Origin: Bradyrhizobium lablabi
GTDB taxonomy: Bacteria > Pseudomonadota > Alphaproteobacteria > Rhizobiales > Xanthobacteraceae
Length of the DNA stretch: 64,000 bases
Assembly: GCF_018129385.1 (NCBI RefSeq)
Contig: NZ_JAFCLN010000009.1
Location: 182,856 to 246,855 of the forward strand
Reading direction: 5' to 3'
Below, piece after piece: positions 44,239 through 52,536 of this stretch. The translations under genes and the position numbers were made by a program. Within the stretch, counting starts at the first letter, position 1; every line of letters begins with the position of its first letter. The notes under the pieces are model-generated. The model searched no databases, was not told the DNA's origin, and saw only the letters and a list, made by a program, of their open reading frames with translations.

Positions 44239-44946
44239 ATGAGCGCACGCATTCTGGTGGTGGAAGACGAGGAGGCGCTGACAACGCTGTTGCGCTACAA
44301 CCTCGACGCCGAAGGCTATGATGTCGAAACAGTCGGACGCGGCGACGATGCCGACACGAGACTGAAGGAGCGCGTACCGGACCTGATCGTACTGGACTGG
44401 ATGCTGCCGGGTCTTTCCGGGATCGAGCTGTGCCGGCGCCTGCGGGCGCGGCCTGAGACGCGGCAATTGCCGATCATCATGCTGACCGCCCGCGGCGAGG
44501 AAAGCGAACGGGTGCGTGGTCTTGCGACCGGCGCCGACGACTACATCGTCAAGCCGTTCTCCGTGCCGGAATTGCTGGCGCGGGTGAAAGGCCTGCTCAG
44601 GCGGGCGAGCCCGGAACGGCTCGCCACCGTGCTGACCTATGGCGACATCGAGCTCGACCGGGAAAAGCGCCGCGTGGCGCGCTCCGGCCGGCCGATCGAT
44701 CTCGGCCCGACCGAGTATCGTCTGCTGGAATTCTTCCTGGAGCATCCGGGCAGGGTTTTCAGCCGCGAGCAATTGCTCGACAGCGTCTGGGGCCGCGACA
44801 TCTACATCGATGAGCGCACCGTGGACGTGCATATCGGCCGCCTGCGCAAATTGCTCAATCCGGGCCGCGAGCAGGATCCGATCCGCACCGTGCGCGGCGC
44901 CGGTTACGCGCTGGACGACCGCTTCGCGAAAGCGGAGCCGCAGTAG
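44239..44946 (+). CDS. phoB: Phosphate regulon response regulator
   Basis: A 235-residue OmpR-family regulator. The receiver domain has the phospho-acceptor Asp53 in LIVLDWMLPGLSG, the switch Thr in MLTARGEE and the Lys in DDYIVKPFS. The C-terminal winged helix includes LGPTEYRLLEFFLEHPGRVFS and ERTVDVHIGRLRK. It binds Pho boxes such as the one before pstS. It ends 26 bp before an intrinsic terminator. Confidence 0.95.
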   Translation: MSARILVVEDEEALTTLLRYNLDAEGYDVETVGRGDDADTRLKERVPDLIVLDWMLPGLSGIELCRRLRARPETRQLPIIMLTARGEESERVRGLATGADDYIVKPFSVPELLARVKGLLRRASPERLATVLTYGDIELDREKRRVARSGRPIDLGPTEYRLLEFFLEHPGRVFSREQLLDSVWGRDIYIDERTVDVHIGRLRKLLNPGREQDPIRTVRGAGYALDDRFAKAEPQ

Positions 44947-44972
44947 GAAACCACGACGCCCGACCAATGAGA

Positions 44973-45000
44973 AATCCCGGCCTTGCAGCCGGGATTTTTC
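44973..45000 (+). terminator. Intrinsic terminator of the pho-pst cluster
   Basis: AATCCCGGC (44973-44981), loop CTTGCA, GCCGGGATT (44988-44996) and TTTTTC. Confidence 0.92.
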
Positions 45001-45052
45001 TTTTGCTGACCCTTTGCAAGGGGTGAGCTGCACTCTCGCGCCGAACCCGGCG

Positions 45053-45337
45053 TCATTTCCGCGACGGGCGCGTAAGCGAGAGCTGGTTCAGTGCACGCTC
45101 CTTGGCTGCCTGAGCGAGGCCGGCGCCGATCCGGCCGCGGTCGAGACCGATGTCTCTCAGTTCACGGTCGGTGAAGCGACGCAGGATTTCCAGGTTCGCC
45201 CTGTATTCGCGCTGCGCGATGATGGCCGCGAATGCGTCGTGGACGGCGCGGAAAAATCCGCGTGCGAGAATCTGGATCGATCTGCGGACCGCAACCGGCG
45301 TCGTGGAATAGTCCGAAAACGTGTTCAACATGCTCAT
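45053..45337 (-). CDS. DUF1127 domain-containing protein
   Basis: A 94-residue protein whose C-terminal part carries the DUF1127 motif in NLEILRRFTDRELRDIGLDRGRI (about 60-82). DUF1127 proteins are small basic proteins; in Agrobacterium and Rhodobacter relatives affect phosphate, RNA and stress responses. The ATG at 45337 has AAGGA about 12 nt upstream; ATGs at 45349 and 45331 are alternatives. It converges with phoB across a terminator, so a link with phosphate is by position only. Confidence 0.82.
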   Translation of the reverse strand: MSMLNTFSDYSTTPVAVRRSIQILARGFFRAVHDAFAAIIAQREYRANLEILRRFTDRELRDIGLDRGRIGAGLAQAAKERALNQLSLTRPSRK

Positions 45338-45573
45338 GGTAGTTCTCATCCTTCGAAGAGGCAGGTTTGCTTCCCCGCCTGCACCATGCATGCAGCGCCT
45401 GTCGAAGACTTTCAGATACGCGGGATTTTTCCTTGAGATGAGCTTGAGGTGCGCCTGAGACGCTGATTTGCAGGCGATTTCGTGCGGTTTTCAGCTCACG
45501 CGCGTCGCACGAATGCGTTATCGCCGCGTGATCCCTGGACGTCGTGCCGTCGCATGAGCCGCGACGCCTCAGC

Positions 45574-45692
45574 CGTCATTGCGAGCGAAGCGAAGCAATC
45601 CAGCTTTGCTCCACGAAGAAAGCTGGATTGCTTCGTCGCGGAGCCTGTCATCGGGAGCGCATTCGCGCGACCCGGTGGCGGGGTATGACGAG
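45574..45692. repeat. Composite repeat: family A fused to a family E arm
   Basis: Starts as family A (CGTCATTGCGAGCGAAGCG) but after TGGATTGCTTCGTCGCGGAG it continues as GTCATCGGGAGCGCATTCGC and GGTGGCGGGGTATGACGA, the end of the element at 50138. The outer family A arm is missing. Confidence 0.75.
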
Positions 45693-45707
45693 CAGCGGAA
45701 CAGTCGT

Positions 45708-45737
45708 AAAAAAATCCCGGCTGTGTGGCCGGGATTT
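45708..45737 (-). terminator. Intrinsic terminator of gcrA
   Basis: Read on the minus strand: AAATCCCGGC, loop CACACA, GCCGGGATTT and a run of seven T, 30 bp after the gcrA stop. Confidence 0.9.
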
Positions 45738-45766
45738 CTCCAACTTTGAGATTTTATGACCGGACC

Positions 45767-46276
45767 TTACCGCGTCGTCTTCGGTGATTGGCGCCGGCGG
45801 TCCGCCGCGGGCTGATACGCCACGCGCGAGTGATGCGCGCAATAGGGCAGGCCGGTGAGCGCCTTGCCGCCGCAGAAGAAGAATTCGGGGCTGGCGGGAT
45901 CGCCGACCGGCCAGTGGCAGGTGGCCTCGTTCAATTCGAGCAGCGACAGGCGCTGGCTCATCGGCACCACATTGTCGTAGGCGATCGGATCGGGCTCCAT
46001 CTCGACCTCGAAGGCCTGCGCGAGCGCCGTGTTGCCGCGCGACATCGGGCGCGACACCCGCACCATCTGCTGCGCAGGCCGCGCCTTGCGCGGCCGCGGC
46101 ACCGCCGTGGACGGGCTCTTGGCGCGGCCGGAGAGGCCCAGCCGGTGCACCTTGCCGATCACGGCATTACGCGTGACATTGCCGAGCTCTGCGGCAATCT
46201 GGCTGGCGGAGAGGCCGTTTTCCCAGAGTTTCTTCAGTTGCTCGACGCGATCGTCGGACCAGGTCAAAACCGTCAT
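45767..46276 (-). CDS. gcrA: GcrA cell cycle regulator
   Basis: A 169-residue protein with the conserved N-terminal helix-turn-helix TWSDDRVEQLKKLWENGLSASQIAAELG and NVTRNAVIGKVHRLGL, and the C-terminal zinc-like block ATCHWPVGDPASPEFFFCG and LPYCAHHSRVAYQP. GcrA binds methylated GANTC promoters together with sigma70 and works with CcrM methyltransferase. Four GANTC sites lie in the gap between its start and argD. It is transcribed alone and ends in an intrinsic terminator. Confidence 0.95.
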   Translation of the reverse strand: MTVLTWSDDRVEQLKKLWENGLSASQIAAELGNVTRNAVIGKVHRLGLSGRAKSPSTAVPRPRKARPAQQMVRVSRPMSRGNTALAQAFEVEMEPDPIAYDNVVPMSQRLSLLELNEATCHWPVGDPASPEFFFCGGKALTGLPYCAHHSRVAYQPAADRRRQSPKTTR

Positions 46277-46600
46277 CGCATTCTTCCCTTCGCATCACGC
46301 CGGCCAAAAAGGGGCGGCGCTGGCGATGTCAAATCTCAAATATCCCTGCGGACAGAATCCCTTAGCCCTCGCCGGGCGCGAAAAGCGCTGCCCGAACGTT
46401 ACGCCGAACAAAAGGTACTTAAGGGATCAGAACCGCCGCACGAGATGTCGTACCCGACAGCCAGAACGCTACAATATGCCGTGACTCCCGCGCAAGAGTC
46501 CGCGCGGCCAAGTCCACATGTTCCGTCGCTCATGCACCGTTCACCGGAATCCTACGGAAAAAGCGGCTTTTGCAGTGCACGTTGGCGGCTTCATGGCATG

Positions 46601-46628
46601 TTGACAGCCATCGCGGCGCGCCTAGAAT
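46601..46628 (+). promoter_or_regulatory. Strong sigma70 promoter upstream of argD
   Basis: TTGACA (46601-46606), 16-bp spacer, TAGAAT (46623-46628). The predicted start, about 46634-46636, coincides with the first base of the hairpin at 46636. Confidence 0.75.
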
Positions 46629-46635
46629 GTTCCCA

Positions 46636-46670
46636 CGTGCCGCCTCCCAAAGGCGGCACGTTTTGTTTTC
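46636..46670 (+). terminator. Terminator-like hairpin in the argD leader
   Basis: CGTGCCGCC (46636-46644), loop TCCCAAA, GGCGGCACG (46652-46660) and TTTTGTTTT. It ends 74 bp before argD and has no plus-strand gene upstream to terminate, so it must act in the leader, as an attenuator, an mRNA-stabilising 5' hairpin or the end of a tiny RNA. Confidence 0.8.
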
Positions 46671-46743
46671 CGAGCGCTTCGTCGTCGATGCTATCAGTGC
46701 AATGCGCAGCATCCCGGCCGGCCTCCAACCGTCAGTGATTGCC

Positions 46744-47952
46744 ATGACCGACAGTGCCACGTCGCATCTGCTCCCCGTCTTCGCGAGGGTCGATCTCGGC
46801 TTCGAGCGCGGCGAGGGCGCTTATCTGGTCGCCACCAACGGCGATCGCTATCTCGACTTCACCTCGGGCGTCGCGGTGAATGCGCTGGGGCATGCGCATC
46901 CGCACCTCGTCAAGGCGCTACAGGAGCAGGCGACAAAGCTCTGGCACATGTCGAACCTGTTCAGGAGCCCCGACGGTGACCGGCTCGCCGCGCGGCTGTG
47001 CGAGCAGAGCTTTGCGGACTTCGTGTTCTTCTGCAATTCCGGCGCCGAGGCGATGGAGTGTGCGATCAAGGTTGCGCGCCGCTATCACGCCATGAAGGGC
47101 CATCCCGAGCGCTATCGTCTCGTCACCTTCGAAGGCGCCTTCCATGGCCGCACGCTCGGCACGTTAGCTGCCACCGGCTCGGCAAAATATCTCGAAGGCT
47201 TTGGCCCGCCGCTCGACGGTTTTGACCAGGTGCCGCATGGCGACCTCGAAGCCGTGAAGAAGGCGATCGGCCCGAACACCGCCGCCATCCTGATCGAGCC
47301 GGTGCAAGGCGAGGGCGGCGTGCGAAGTGCGCCGCATGCCTTCTTCAAGGCGCTGCGCCAGCTCTGCGACGAAAAGGGGCTGCTGCTGATTTTTGACGAA
47401 GTGCAGACCGGCATGGGCCGCACCGGCGATCTCTTTGCCTATAAGCGCATCGGCGTGACGCCCGACATCATGTCGCTGGCAAAGGCGCTCGGCGGCGGCT
47501 TTCCGATCGGCGCGTGTCTGGCCACTGCGGAAGCGGCAAGCGGCATGACGCCCGGCTCGCACGGCTCGACGTTTGGCGGCAACCCGCTGGCCATCGCTTC
47601 GGCCAATGCCGTGCTCGACGTCATGCTGAAGCCCGGCTTCTTCGACCATGTGCAGAAGATGTCGCTGCTGCTCAAGCAGAAGCTGGCATCGGTGGTCGAC
47701 CGCTATCCCGCCGTGCTGTCCGAAGTGCGCGGCGAGGGGCTGTTGATCGGCGTCAAGGCCGTGGTGCCCTCGGGCGATCTCGTCAATGCGCTGCGTGACC
47801 AGAAGCTGCTCACGGTCGGGGCCGGCGACAACGTCGTGCGTTTCCTGGCGCCCCTGATCGTCACCGAAGCCGAGATCGAGCAATCGGTCGCCGCCCTCGA
47901 GCGCGCCTGCGTCGCGCTGTCGGGCAATCAGTTGAAGAAGGCGGCGGGGTGA
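46744..47952 (+). CDS. argD: Acetylornithine aminotransferase
   Basis: A 402-residue class III PLP aminotransferase. The PLP lysine is K247 in SLAKALGGGFPIG; LLIFDEVQTGMGRTG is near 214 and FCNSGAEAMECAIKVAR near 96. It makes N-acetylornithine from the semialdehyde in arginine synthesis. The frame is open to 46570, but the ATG at 46744 gives the family length and leaves the promoter and hairpin outside. The stop overlaps argF (TGATG). Confidence 0.93.
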   Translation: MTDSATSHLLPVFARVDLGFERGEGAYLVATNGDRYLDFTSGVAVNALGHAHPHLVKALQEQATKLWHMSNLFRSPDGDRLAARLCEQSFADFVFFCNSGAEAMECAIKVARRYHAMKGHPERYRLVTFEGAFHGRTLGTLAATGSAKYLEGFGPPLDGFDQVPHGDLEAVKKAIGPNTAAILIEPVQGEGGVRSAPHAFFKALRQLCDEKGLLLIFDEVQTGMGRTGDLFAYKRIGVTPDIMSLAKALGGGFPIGACLATAEAASGMTPGSHGSTFGGNPLAIASANAVLDVMLKPGFFDHVQKMSLLLKQKLASVVDRYPAVLSEVRGEGLLIGVKAVVPSGDLVNALRDQKLLTVGAGDNVVRFLAPLIVTEAEIEQSVAALERACVALSGNQLKKAAG

Positions 47953-48878
47953 TGAGCAAGGCTCCCCGCCATTTCCTCGACATCAGCGAGCTGCCGCTCG
48001 GGGAATTGCGCAACATGCTCTCCGCCAGCGTCGCCATGAAGGCGAAGCTGAAGGCGCATGAGAAGGGCAGGAAGCCGCTCGAAGGCAAGACGCTGGCGAT
48101 GATCTTCGACAAGCCCTCGACCCGCACGCGCGTGTCGTTCGACGTCGGCATGCGCCAGCTCGGCGGTGAATCGATCATGCTGACGGGCACCGAGATGCAG
48201 CTCGGCCGCGGTGAGACCATCGCCGACACCGCGCGCGTGCTGTCGCGCTATGTCGACGCGATCATGATCCGCATTCTCAATCACGACGCGCTGCTGGAGC
48301 TGGCGGCGCACGCCACCGTGCCTGTTATCAACGGCCTGACGCGGCGCTCGCATCCCTGCCAGGTGATGGCCGATCTGATGACCTTCGAGGAGCATCGCGG
48401 CTCGATCGAGGGCAAGACGGTGGCCTGGACCGGCGACGACAACAACGTGCTGGCCTCCTGGGCGCATGCCGCCGAGCGCTTCAAATTCCAGCTCAACATC
48501 GCCACCCCGCCCGAGCTCGCGCCGAAAAAGGCCATGCGCGACTGGATCAAGGCGACGCACGCGCCGATCATGCTCGGCACCGATCCGGAAGCAGCCGTGC
48601 GCGGCGCCGATTGCGTCGTCACCGACACCTGGGTGTCGATGGGCGACAAGGACGGCGAGCACCGCCACAACCTGCTGAAGCCCTATCAGGTCAATGCCAA
48701 GCTGATGTCGTTTGCAAGGCCGGATGCGATCTTCATGCATTGCCTGCCCGCGCATCGCGGCGACGAGGTCACCGACGAAGTGATCGACGGCCCGCAATCG
48801 GTGGTGTTCGACGAAGCCGAAAACCGCCTGCACGCGCAAAAGGGCATCCTGGCCTGGTGCTTCGACGAAGTGGCGTAA
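47952..48878 (+). CDS. argF: Ornithine carbamoyltransferase
   Basis: A 308-residue enzyme. The carbamoyl-phosphate motif STRTR is at 56-60, the HPCQ motif near 136, the ornithine-binding DTWVSMGDKD near 226 and HCLPAHRGDEV near 264. It forms citrulline from ornithine and carbamoyl phosphate. The ATG overlaps the argD stop by one base; a GTG one codon earlier is also possible. It is followed by a family F repeat and then hslO. Confidence 0.95.
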   Translation: MSKAPRHFLDISELPLGELRNMLSASVAMKAKLKAHEKGRKPLEGKTLAMIFDKPSTRTRVSFDVGMRQLGGESIMLTGTEMQLGRGETIADTARVLSRYVDAIMIRILNHDALLELAAHATVPVINGLTRRSHPCQVMADLMTFEEHRGSIEGKTVAWTGDDNNVLASWAHAAERFKFQLNIATPPELAPKKAMRDWIKATHAPIMLGTDPEAAVRGADCVVTDTWVSMGDKDGEHRHNLLKPYQVNAKLMSFARPDAIFMHCLPAHRGDEVTDEVIDGPQSVVFDEAENRLHAQKGILAWCFDEVA

Positions 48879-48879
48879 T

Positions 48880-49074
48880 CCTTCCCCCTTGTGGGGAAGG
48901 TGGCGCGAAGCGCCGGATGGGGTTGCGCACGGCAGTGCGCGAGAAATGCCTTGCTTCACTTCGCGTCAACATCGCGGGGTCTCCATTATTCGCGCGCTGC
49001 CGCGCGCAACCCCACCCGGCGCTTCGCGCCACCCTAAGAGCGAGCTACGCTCGTCTCGACCCCATAAGGGGGCG
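48880..49074. repeat. Family F intergenic repeat, long copy
   Basis: CCTTCCCCCTTGTGGGGAAG, GCGCGAAGCGCCGGATGGGG on one arm and CCCACCCGGCGCTTCGCGCC, CCCATAAGGGGGCGG on the other, with a variable centre. It fills the gap between argF and hslO. Confidence 0.82.
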
Positions 49075-49127
49075 GGATAAGCAAGAACCCCTTTCGTTTC
49101 GCACTCGCAGACCCCAGATAGAGCGCC

Positions 49128-50129
49128 ATGATTTCACAATCCCCCGAAACCAAAATCACGACACAGCCGCCGGTCCGCGCACCATCGTCGGTTCCCGTCG
49201 ATGACGCGGTGCTGCCGTTCGAGATCGATGCGCTCGATCTGCGCGGCCGGCTGACGCGGCTCGGCCCCCAGCTCGACGACATTCTGGCGAGGCACGATTA
49301 TCCCCCTGCGGTCGGCAAATTGCTGGGCGAGGCGATCGTGCTCACCACGCTGCTCGGCTCGTCGCTCAAATTCGACGGCCGCTTCATCCTACAGACGAGG
49401 ACGGACGGCCCGGTGTCCTTCCTGGTCGTGGACTTTCAGGCGCCCGATCGCCTGCGCGCCTATGCGCGCTACGACGCCGCGCGGCTGAAGGAAGGGCAAA
49501 CGTCCGGCGCGCTGCTCGGCAAGGGCCATCTTGCCATGACCATCGACCAGGGGCCGGACATGAGCCGCTATCAGGGCATGGTCGCGCTCGACGGCGGCAG
49601 CCTGGAAGATGCCGCGCACGAATATTTTCTGCGCTCGGAGCAGATCCCGACGCGCGTGCGCCTCGCCGTCGGCGAGGAGTTTCGCGGCGGCGAATCCGGC
49701 CGGCACCATTGGCGCGCCGGCGGCATGCTGCTGCAATTTCTGCCGAAGTCGCCGGAGCGGGCGCGGCAGGCCGATCTGCATCCGGGCGACGCGCCGGAAG
49801 GCACGGTCACGCACACGGTGGCGGAGGATGACGCCTGGGTCGAGGGCCAGTCGCTGATCGGAACGGTCGAGGATGTCGAACTGATCGATCCCGGTTTGTC
49901 CGGCGAGCGGCTGCTGTATCGGCTGTTTCACGAACGCGGCGTGCGCGTGTTCGCGCCGCTGCCGCTGCGCGCAAAATGCTCCTGCTCGCGCGAGGCGGTC
50001 TCCTCCATGCTGAAGAGCTTTGATCCAAAGGACCGCGCCGAGATGGTCAAGGACGACAAGGTCGTAGTGACCTGCGAGTTCTGCTCGTCGGTCTACGAGT
50101 TCACGCCGGAAGAGGCGGGGGTGGAGTAA
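49128..50129 (+). CDS. hslO: Hsp33 family redox-regulated chaperone
   Basis: A 333-residue Hsp33 protein. The C-terminal redox switch has all four zinc cysteines, in AKCSCSREAV and VVTCEFCSSVYEF. The N-terminal core includes LGEAIVLTTLLGSSLKFDGRFILQ and the LQFLPKSPERA region. When oxidised it releases zinc, dimerises and holds unfolding proteins. An argD-argF-hslO order is common in Rhizobiales. Confidence 0.94.
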   Translation: MISQSPETKITTQPPVRAPSSVPVDDAVLPFEIDALDLRGRLTRLGPQLDDILARHDYPPAVGKLLGEAIVLTTLLGSSLKFDGRFILQTRTDGPVSFLVVDFQAPDRLRAYARYDAARLKEGQTSGALLGKGHLAMTIDQGPDMSRYQGMVALDGGSLEDAAHEYFLRSEQIPTRVRLAVGEEFRGGESGRHHWRAGGMLLQFLPKSPERARQADLHPGDAPEGTVTHTVAEDDAWVEGQSLIGTVEDVELIDPGLSGERLLYRLFHERGVRVFAPLPLRAKCSCSREAVSSMLKSFDPKDRAEMVKDDKVVVTCEFCSSVYEFTPEEAGVE

Positions 50130-50137
50130 CGCTCGGC

Positions 50138-50274
50138 GTCATCATCCGCGAAGGCGGATGATCCAGTATTCCAGAGACGCCGGTGATTGAACCGAGAAGC
50201 CGCGGCGTGCTGGATGCCCCGCCGGAGCGTGTCATCGGGCGCGCATTCGCGCGACCCGGTGGCGGGGCATGACG
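50138..50274. repeat. Family E repeat, extended copy
   Basis: CGTCATCATCCGCGAAGGCG and GGATGATCCAGTATTCCAGAG on one arm, GCGTGCTGGATGCCCCGCC on the other, extended by GTCATCGGGCGCGCATTCGC and GGTGGCGGGGCATGACGA. It separates hslO from the converging protease gene. Confidence 0.83.
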
Positions 50275-50304
50275 AACGAAGGTGCGGAGCATGACGCTCG
50301 AAGC

Positions 50305-51057
50305 CTAATGCCCGCTCAACTTCGCCATCGTCTCCTTGATCCAGTCGTAATGCGCCGACAGCGCCACCGCCTTGGTGCGGGTCGGCGACACTGCGACGAT
50401 GATCCCGACCAGGCTGTGCATGCCGCCGCGATAGGAGAACATCGGCCCGCCGGAATCGCCCGCGCCGCCGCCGGAGGCATCCTCGCCGACGCTCGCCAGC
50501 ATGACCCAGCCGCGAATGGAGTCGGTGACGCGCAGCAGCACCATGCGTAGCGTGACGCCCGGTCTCGACGTGCGTTCGCCGGTCTTGCCGAAGCCGGCGG
50601 CGAGCAGGTCGTCGCCGACGCTCAGCCCGCGCGCGTTCAGCGTGGCGGCAAGGAATCGATCGGGCAGCGGCTTGGCGAGCTTGAGCATCGCCAGATCCGG
50701 CGAGCCGCTGTCGGTCGGCTTGTAGAGCGGATGAACGACGATCTGGTCGACGGGGCTGAACAGGAACGCCTGTAGCGGCTGGTCGCCGCTGCCGGCGATG
50801 CCGCCGACATTGAGCTTCTCGCCCGGCTGGATGCAGTGTGCGGCCGTCAGCACGATGTCCTGCGCCATCACTACGCCGCTGCACCGTCCCTTCTGGCTGG
50901 CGATGACGACGGTGTAGCGCTGCACGGTGCGATCGGCGATGTCGGCGCCGATGAGCGCGTTGGAGTTGGAGGAGAGAAAGGGCAAAATCAGAAGCGCAAG
51001 GCTTCTCCGGAAAATGGCTTTACGCACGGACAGCGTCCTCGCGCTAATATGTGTCAT
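50305..51057 (-). CDS. Trypsin-like serine protease (S1), secreted
   Basis: A 250-residue S1 protease. A signal peptide covers about residues 1-34 (ending SSNSNALIG). The catalytic triad is visible: His74 in VLTAAHC, Asp in SPDLAMLKLA and Ser in GDSGGP. A longer frame to 51108 runs into a family D repeat remnant, so the ATG at 51057 is preferred. It is a tandem paralogue of the protease gene at 51147; both share IGADxADRTxQRYTVV, LPDRF and HYDWIKET-type endings. Substrates are unknown. Confidence 0.85.
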   Translation of the reverse strand: MTHISARTLSVRKAIFRRSLALLILPFLSSNSNALIGADIADRTVQRYTVVIASQKGRCSGVVMAQDIVLTAAHCIQPGEKLNVGGIAGSGDQPLQAFLFSPVDQIVVHPLYKPTDSGSPDLAMLKLAKPLPDRFLAATLNARGLSVGDDLLAAGFGKTGERTSRPGVTLRMVLLRVTDSIRGWVMLASVGEDASGGGAGDSGGPMFSYRGGMHSLVGIIVAVSPTRTKAVALSAHYDWIKETMAKLSGH

Positions 51058-51105
51058 GGCCGGACGTCTGTCCTCGACTTGATCAGGGATGATCCGGCCA
51101 TCCAT
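51057..51105. repeat. Family D repeat remnant
   Basis: GTCATGGCCGGACGTCTGTCC and GGGATGATCCGGCCATCC; one degenerate arm pair of the element at 30814, lying between the two protease genes. Confidence 0.5.
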
Positions 51106-51146
51106 CATCTTCGAAGAAGCATCATTTTGGAAGATGGATCGCCCAC

Positions 51147-51902
51147 CTACCGCCCGCCCAATCGCTCCTGTGTCTCCTTGATCCAGCCGTAATACGCGGC
51201 CAGTGAGACGGCCCTCGTCAGCTTGTTCGAACCGGCGCTGATCAGTCCCACCAGGGCATGCATGCCGCGATAGGTAAACAGTGGGCCGCCGGAATCGCCG
51301 GGCGCGCTCGCCGCTGGATCGTCGCCAAACTTCGTCAGGGTCGCCCAGCCCCGATCGGCGCGCGTGACTTGCAGCAGCACCATGCGCAGCACGGGGCTTG
51401 CCCTTACTTCATCGGGCGAGGACTTGCCGTAGCCGGCGGCAATCAGATGGTCGCCTTCGGCAAGGTCGCGTGCGCTGAGTGCGGCCGGGCTGAAACGGTC
51501 GGGAAGCGGCTTTGCCAGCTTGAGGATGGCAAGATCGGGCGAGCGGCTGTCTTTGCTGTCGAACAATGGATGCGGGACGACCTGATCGACCGTGCTGAGC
51601 AGCGATGGCGGAACAACCATCTTGCTCTGCTCGGCTGTACTGATCAGCCAGGGCGGAAGCGCCTGATTTCCTTCCCCGACCCAAAACTTGTCTCCGGACG
51701 CAACGCAGTGCGCGGCCGTCAGCACGATGTCCTGCGCCAGGACGACTCCCGTACACCGCGACTTTGGAGCCCGGACGACCACGGTGTAGCGCTGAATGGT
51801 GCGGTCGGCGAGATCGGCGCCCACCAGTGCATCGGCGGGATCGGCGCAGAGAACGGATGCGGCCAGAAGCGCCATTGTCGCAGCAAGGATGGCCTTTTTC
51901 AT
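51147..51902 (-). CDS. Trypsin-like serine protease (S1), secreted, paralogue
   Basis: A 251-residue S1 protease with a signal peptide (MKKAILAATMALLAASVLCA, cleaved near residue 25). The triad is His65 in VLTAAHC, Asp in SPDLAILKLA and Ser in PGDSGGP. Compared with its neighbour it has an insertion around ALPPWLISTAEQSKMVVPP before the strand VDQVVPHPLF. The two genes are 90 bp apart on the same strand and clearly arose by duplication. ApaG lies upstream. Confidence 0.86.
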   Translation of the reverse strand: MKKAILAATMALLAASVLCADPADALVGADLADRTIQRYTVVVRAPKSRCTGVVLAQDIVLTAAHCVASGDKFWVGEGNQALPPWLISTAEQSKMVVPPSLLSTVDQVVPHPLFDSKDSRSPDLAILKLAKPLPDRFSPAALSARDLAEGDHLIAAGYGKSSPDEVRASPVLRMVLLQVTRADRGWATLTKFGDDPAASAPGDSGGPLFTYRGMHALVGLISAGSNKLTRAVSLAAYYGWIKETQERLGGR

Positions 51903-51929
51903 TCAACCCGATCCCCGCCCCCGGATGGC

Positions 51930-52322
51930 CTAATTCAAGACCCGTTTCACGCTCGGGCTGTCGAGCGAAAATGTCGGCACGTCGATTTCAAAACGCTCGC
52001 CGGTCTCGCTCACCATCTGGTAACGCCCGGTCATGATGCCGGACGCAGTCGGCAGCGGCACGCCGCTGGTGTATTCAAAGCGCTCGCCGGGACCCAGCAC
52101 CGGCTGCTCGCCGACCACGCCCTCGCCGCGGACTTCCTGCTTGCGTCCGGTCGCATCGGTGATGATCCAGTGCCGCGTCTTGAGCTGCACGGTCTCGTCG
52201 CCGGTGTTGGTGATCACGATGGTGTAGGACCAGAAATACTGCCCCTTATCGACCACCGAGCGCTCCGGCATGAAATTCGGCTCGACGGTGACGACGATCT
52301 GGCGGGTAACGGCGCGGTACAT
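51930..52322 (-). CDS. apaG: ApaG family protein
   Basis: A 130-residue single-domain beta-sandwich (fibronectin III-like) protein. The family motif ITNTGDETVQLKTRHWIITDATG and the glycine-rich GEGVVGEQPVLGPGERFEYTSG with PTASGIMTGRYQM are both present. ApaG has been linked to cobalt/magnesium resistance and to pyrophosphate binding, but its biochemical role is unsettled. It is the first gene of a minus-strand run leading to the proteases, 27 bp away. Confidence 0.93.
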   Translation of the reverse strand: MYRAVTRQIVVTVEPNFMPERSVVDKGQYFWSYTIVITNTGDETVQLKTRHWIITDATGRKQEVRGEGVVGEQPVLGPGERFEYTSGVPLPTASGIMTGRYQMVSETGERFEIDVPTFSLDSPSVKRVLN

Positions 52323-52536
52323 GAAATCTTCCGGGTTATTCGGATGAGCATAGCGAAAAAGCCTGAGGGAACCAATCGCCGGCGGAAGGCTTGCTCATCG
52401 TGGTTTGAACACAGTTCCGCATTAACGCGCACCCGCGCGGCCAGGACGCCCGTATATTGCATGCAACCTGCGGGCCGATAATATCTTTCCGGACCGTTGC
52501 AATCGCGTGATTCAAGGCTGCCGAAAGCGGTACCAG

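Larger units (their letters stand above)
45392..45766. other. Non-coding interval with repeats and a terminator
   Basis: These 375 bp hold a truncated family A repeat (45574-45643), a segment shared with 50227-50274 (45648-45692) and the gcrA terminator. Reading frames across it are translations of the repeats and are not genes. Confidence 0.7.

Noticed and set aside
45482..45688. A 68-residue frame
   Set aside because: It is a translation of the repeat element (ASEAKQSS and similar), a common false gene in this type of genome.
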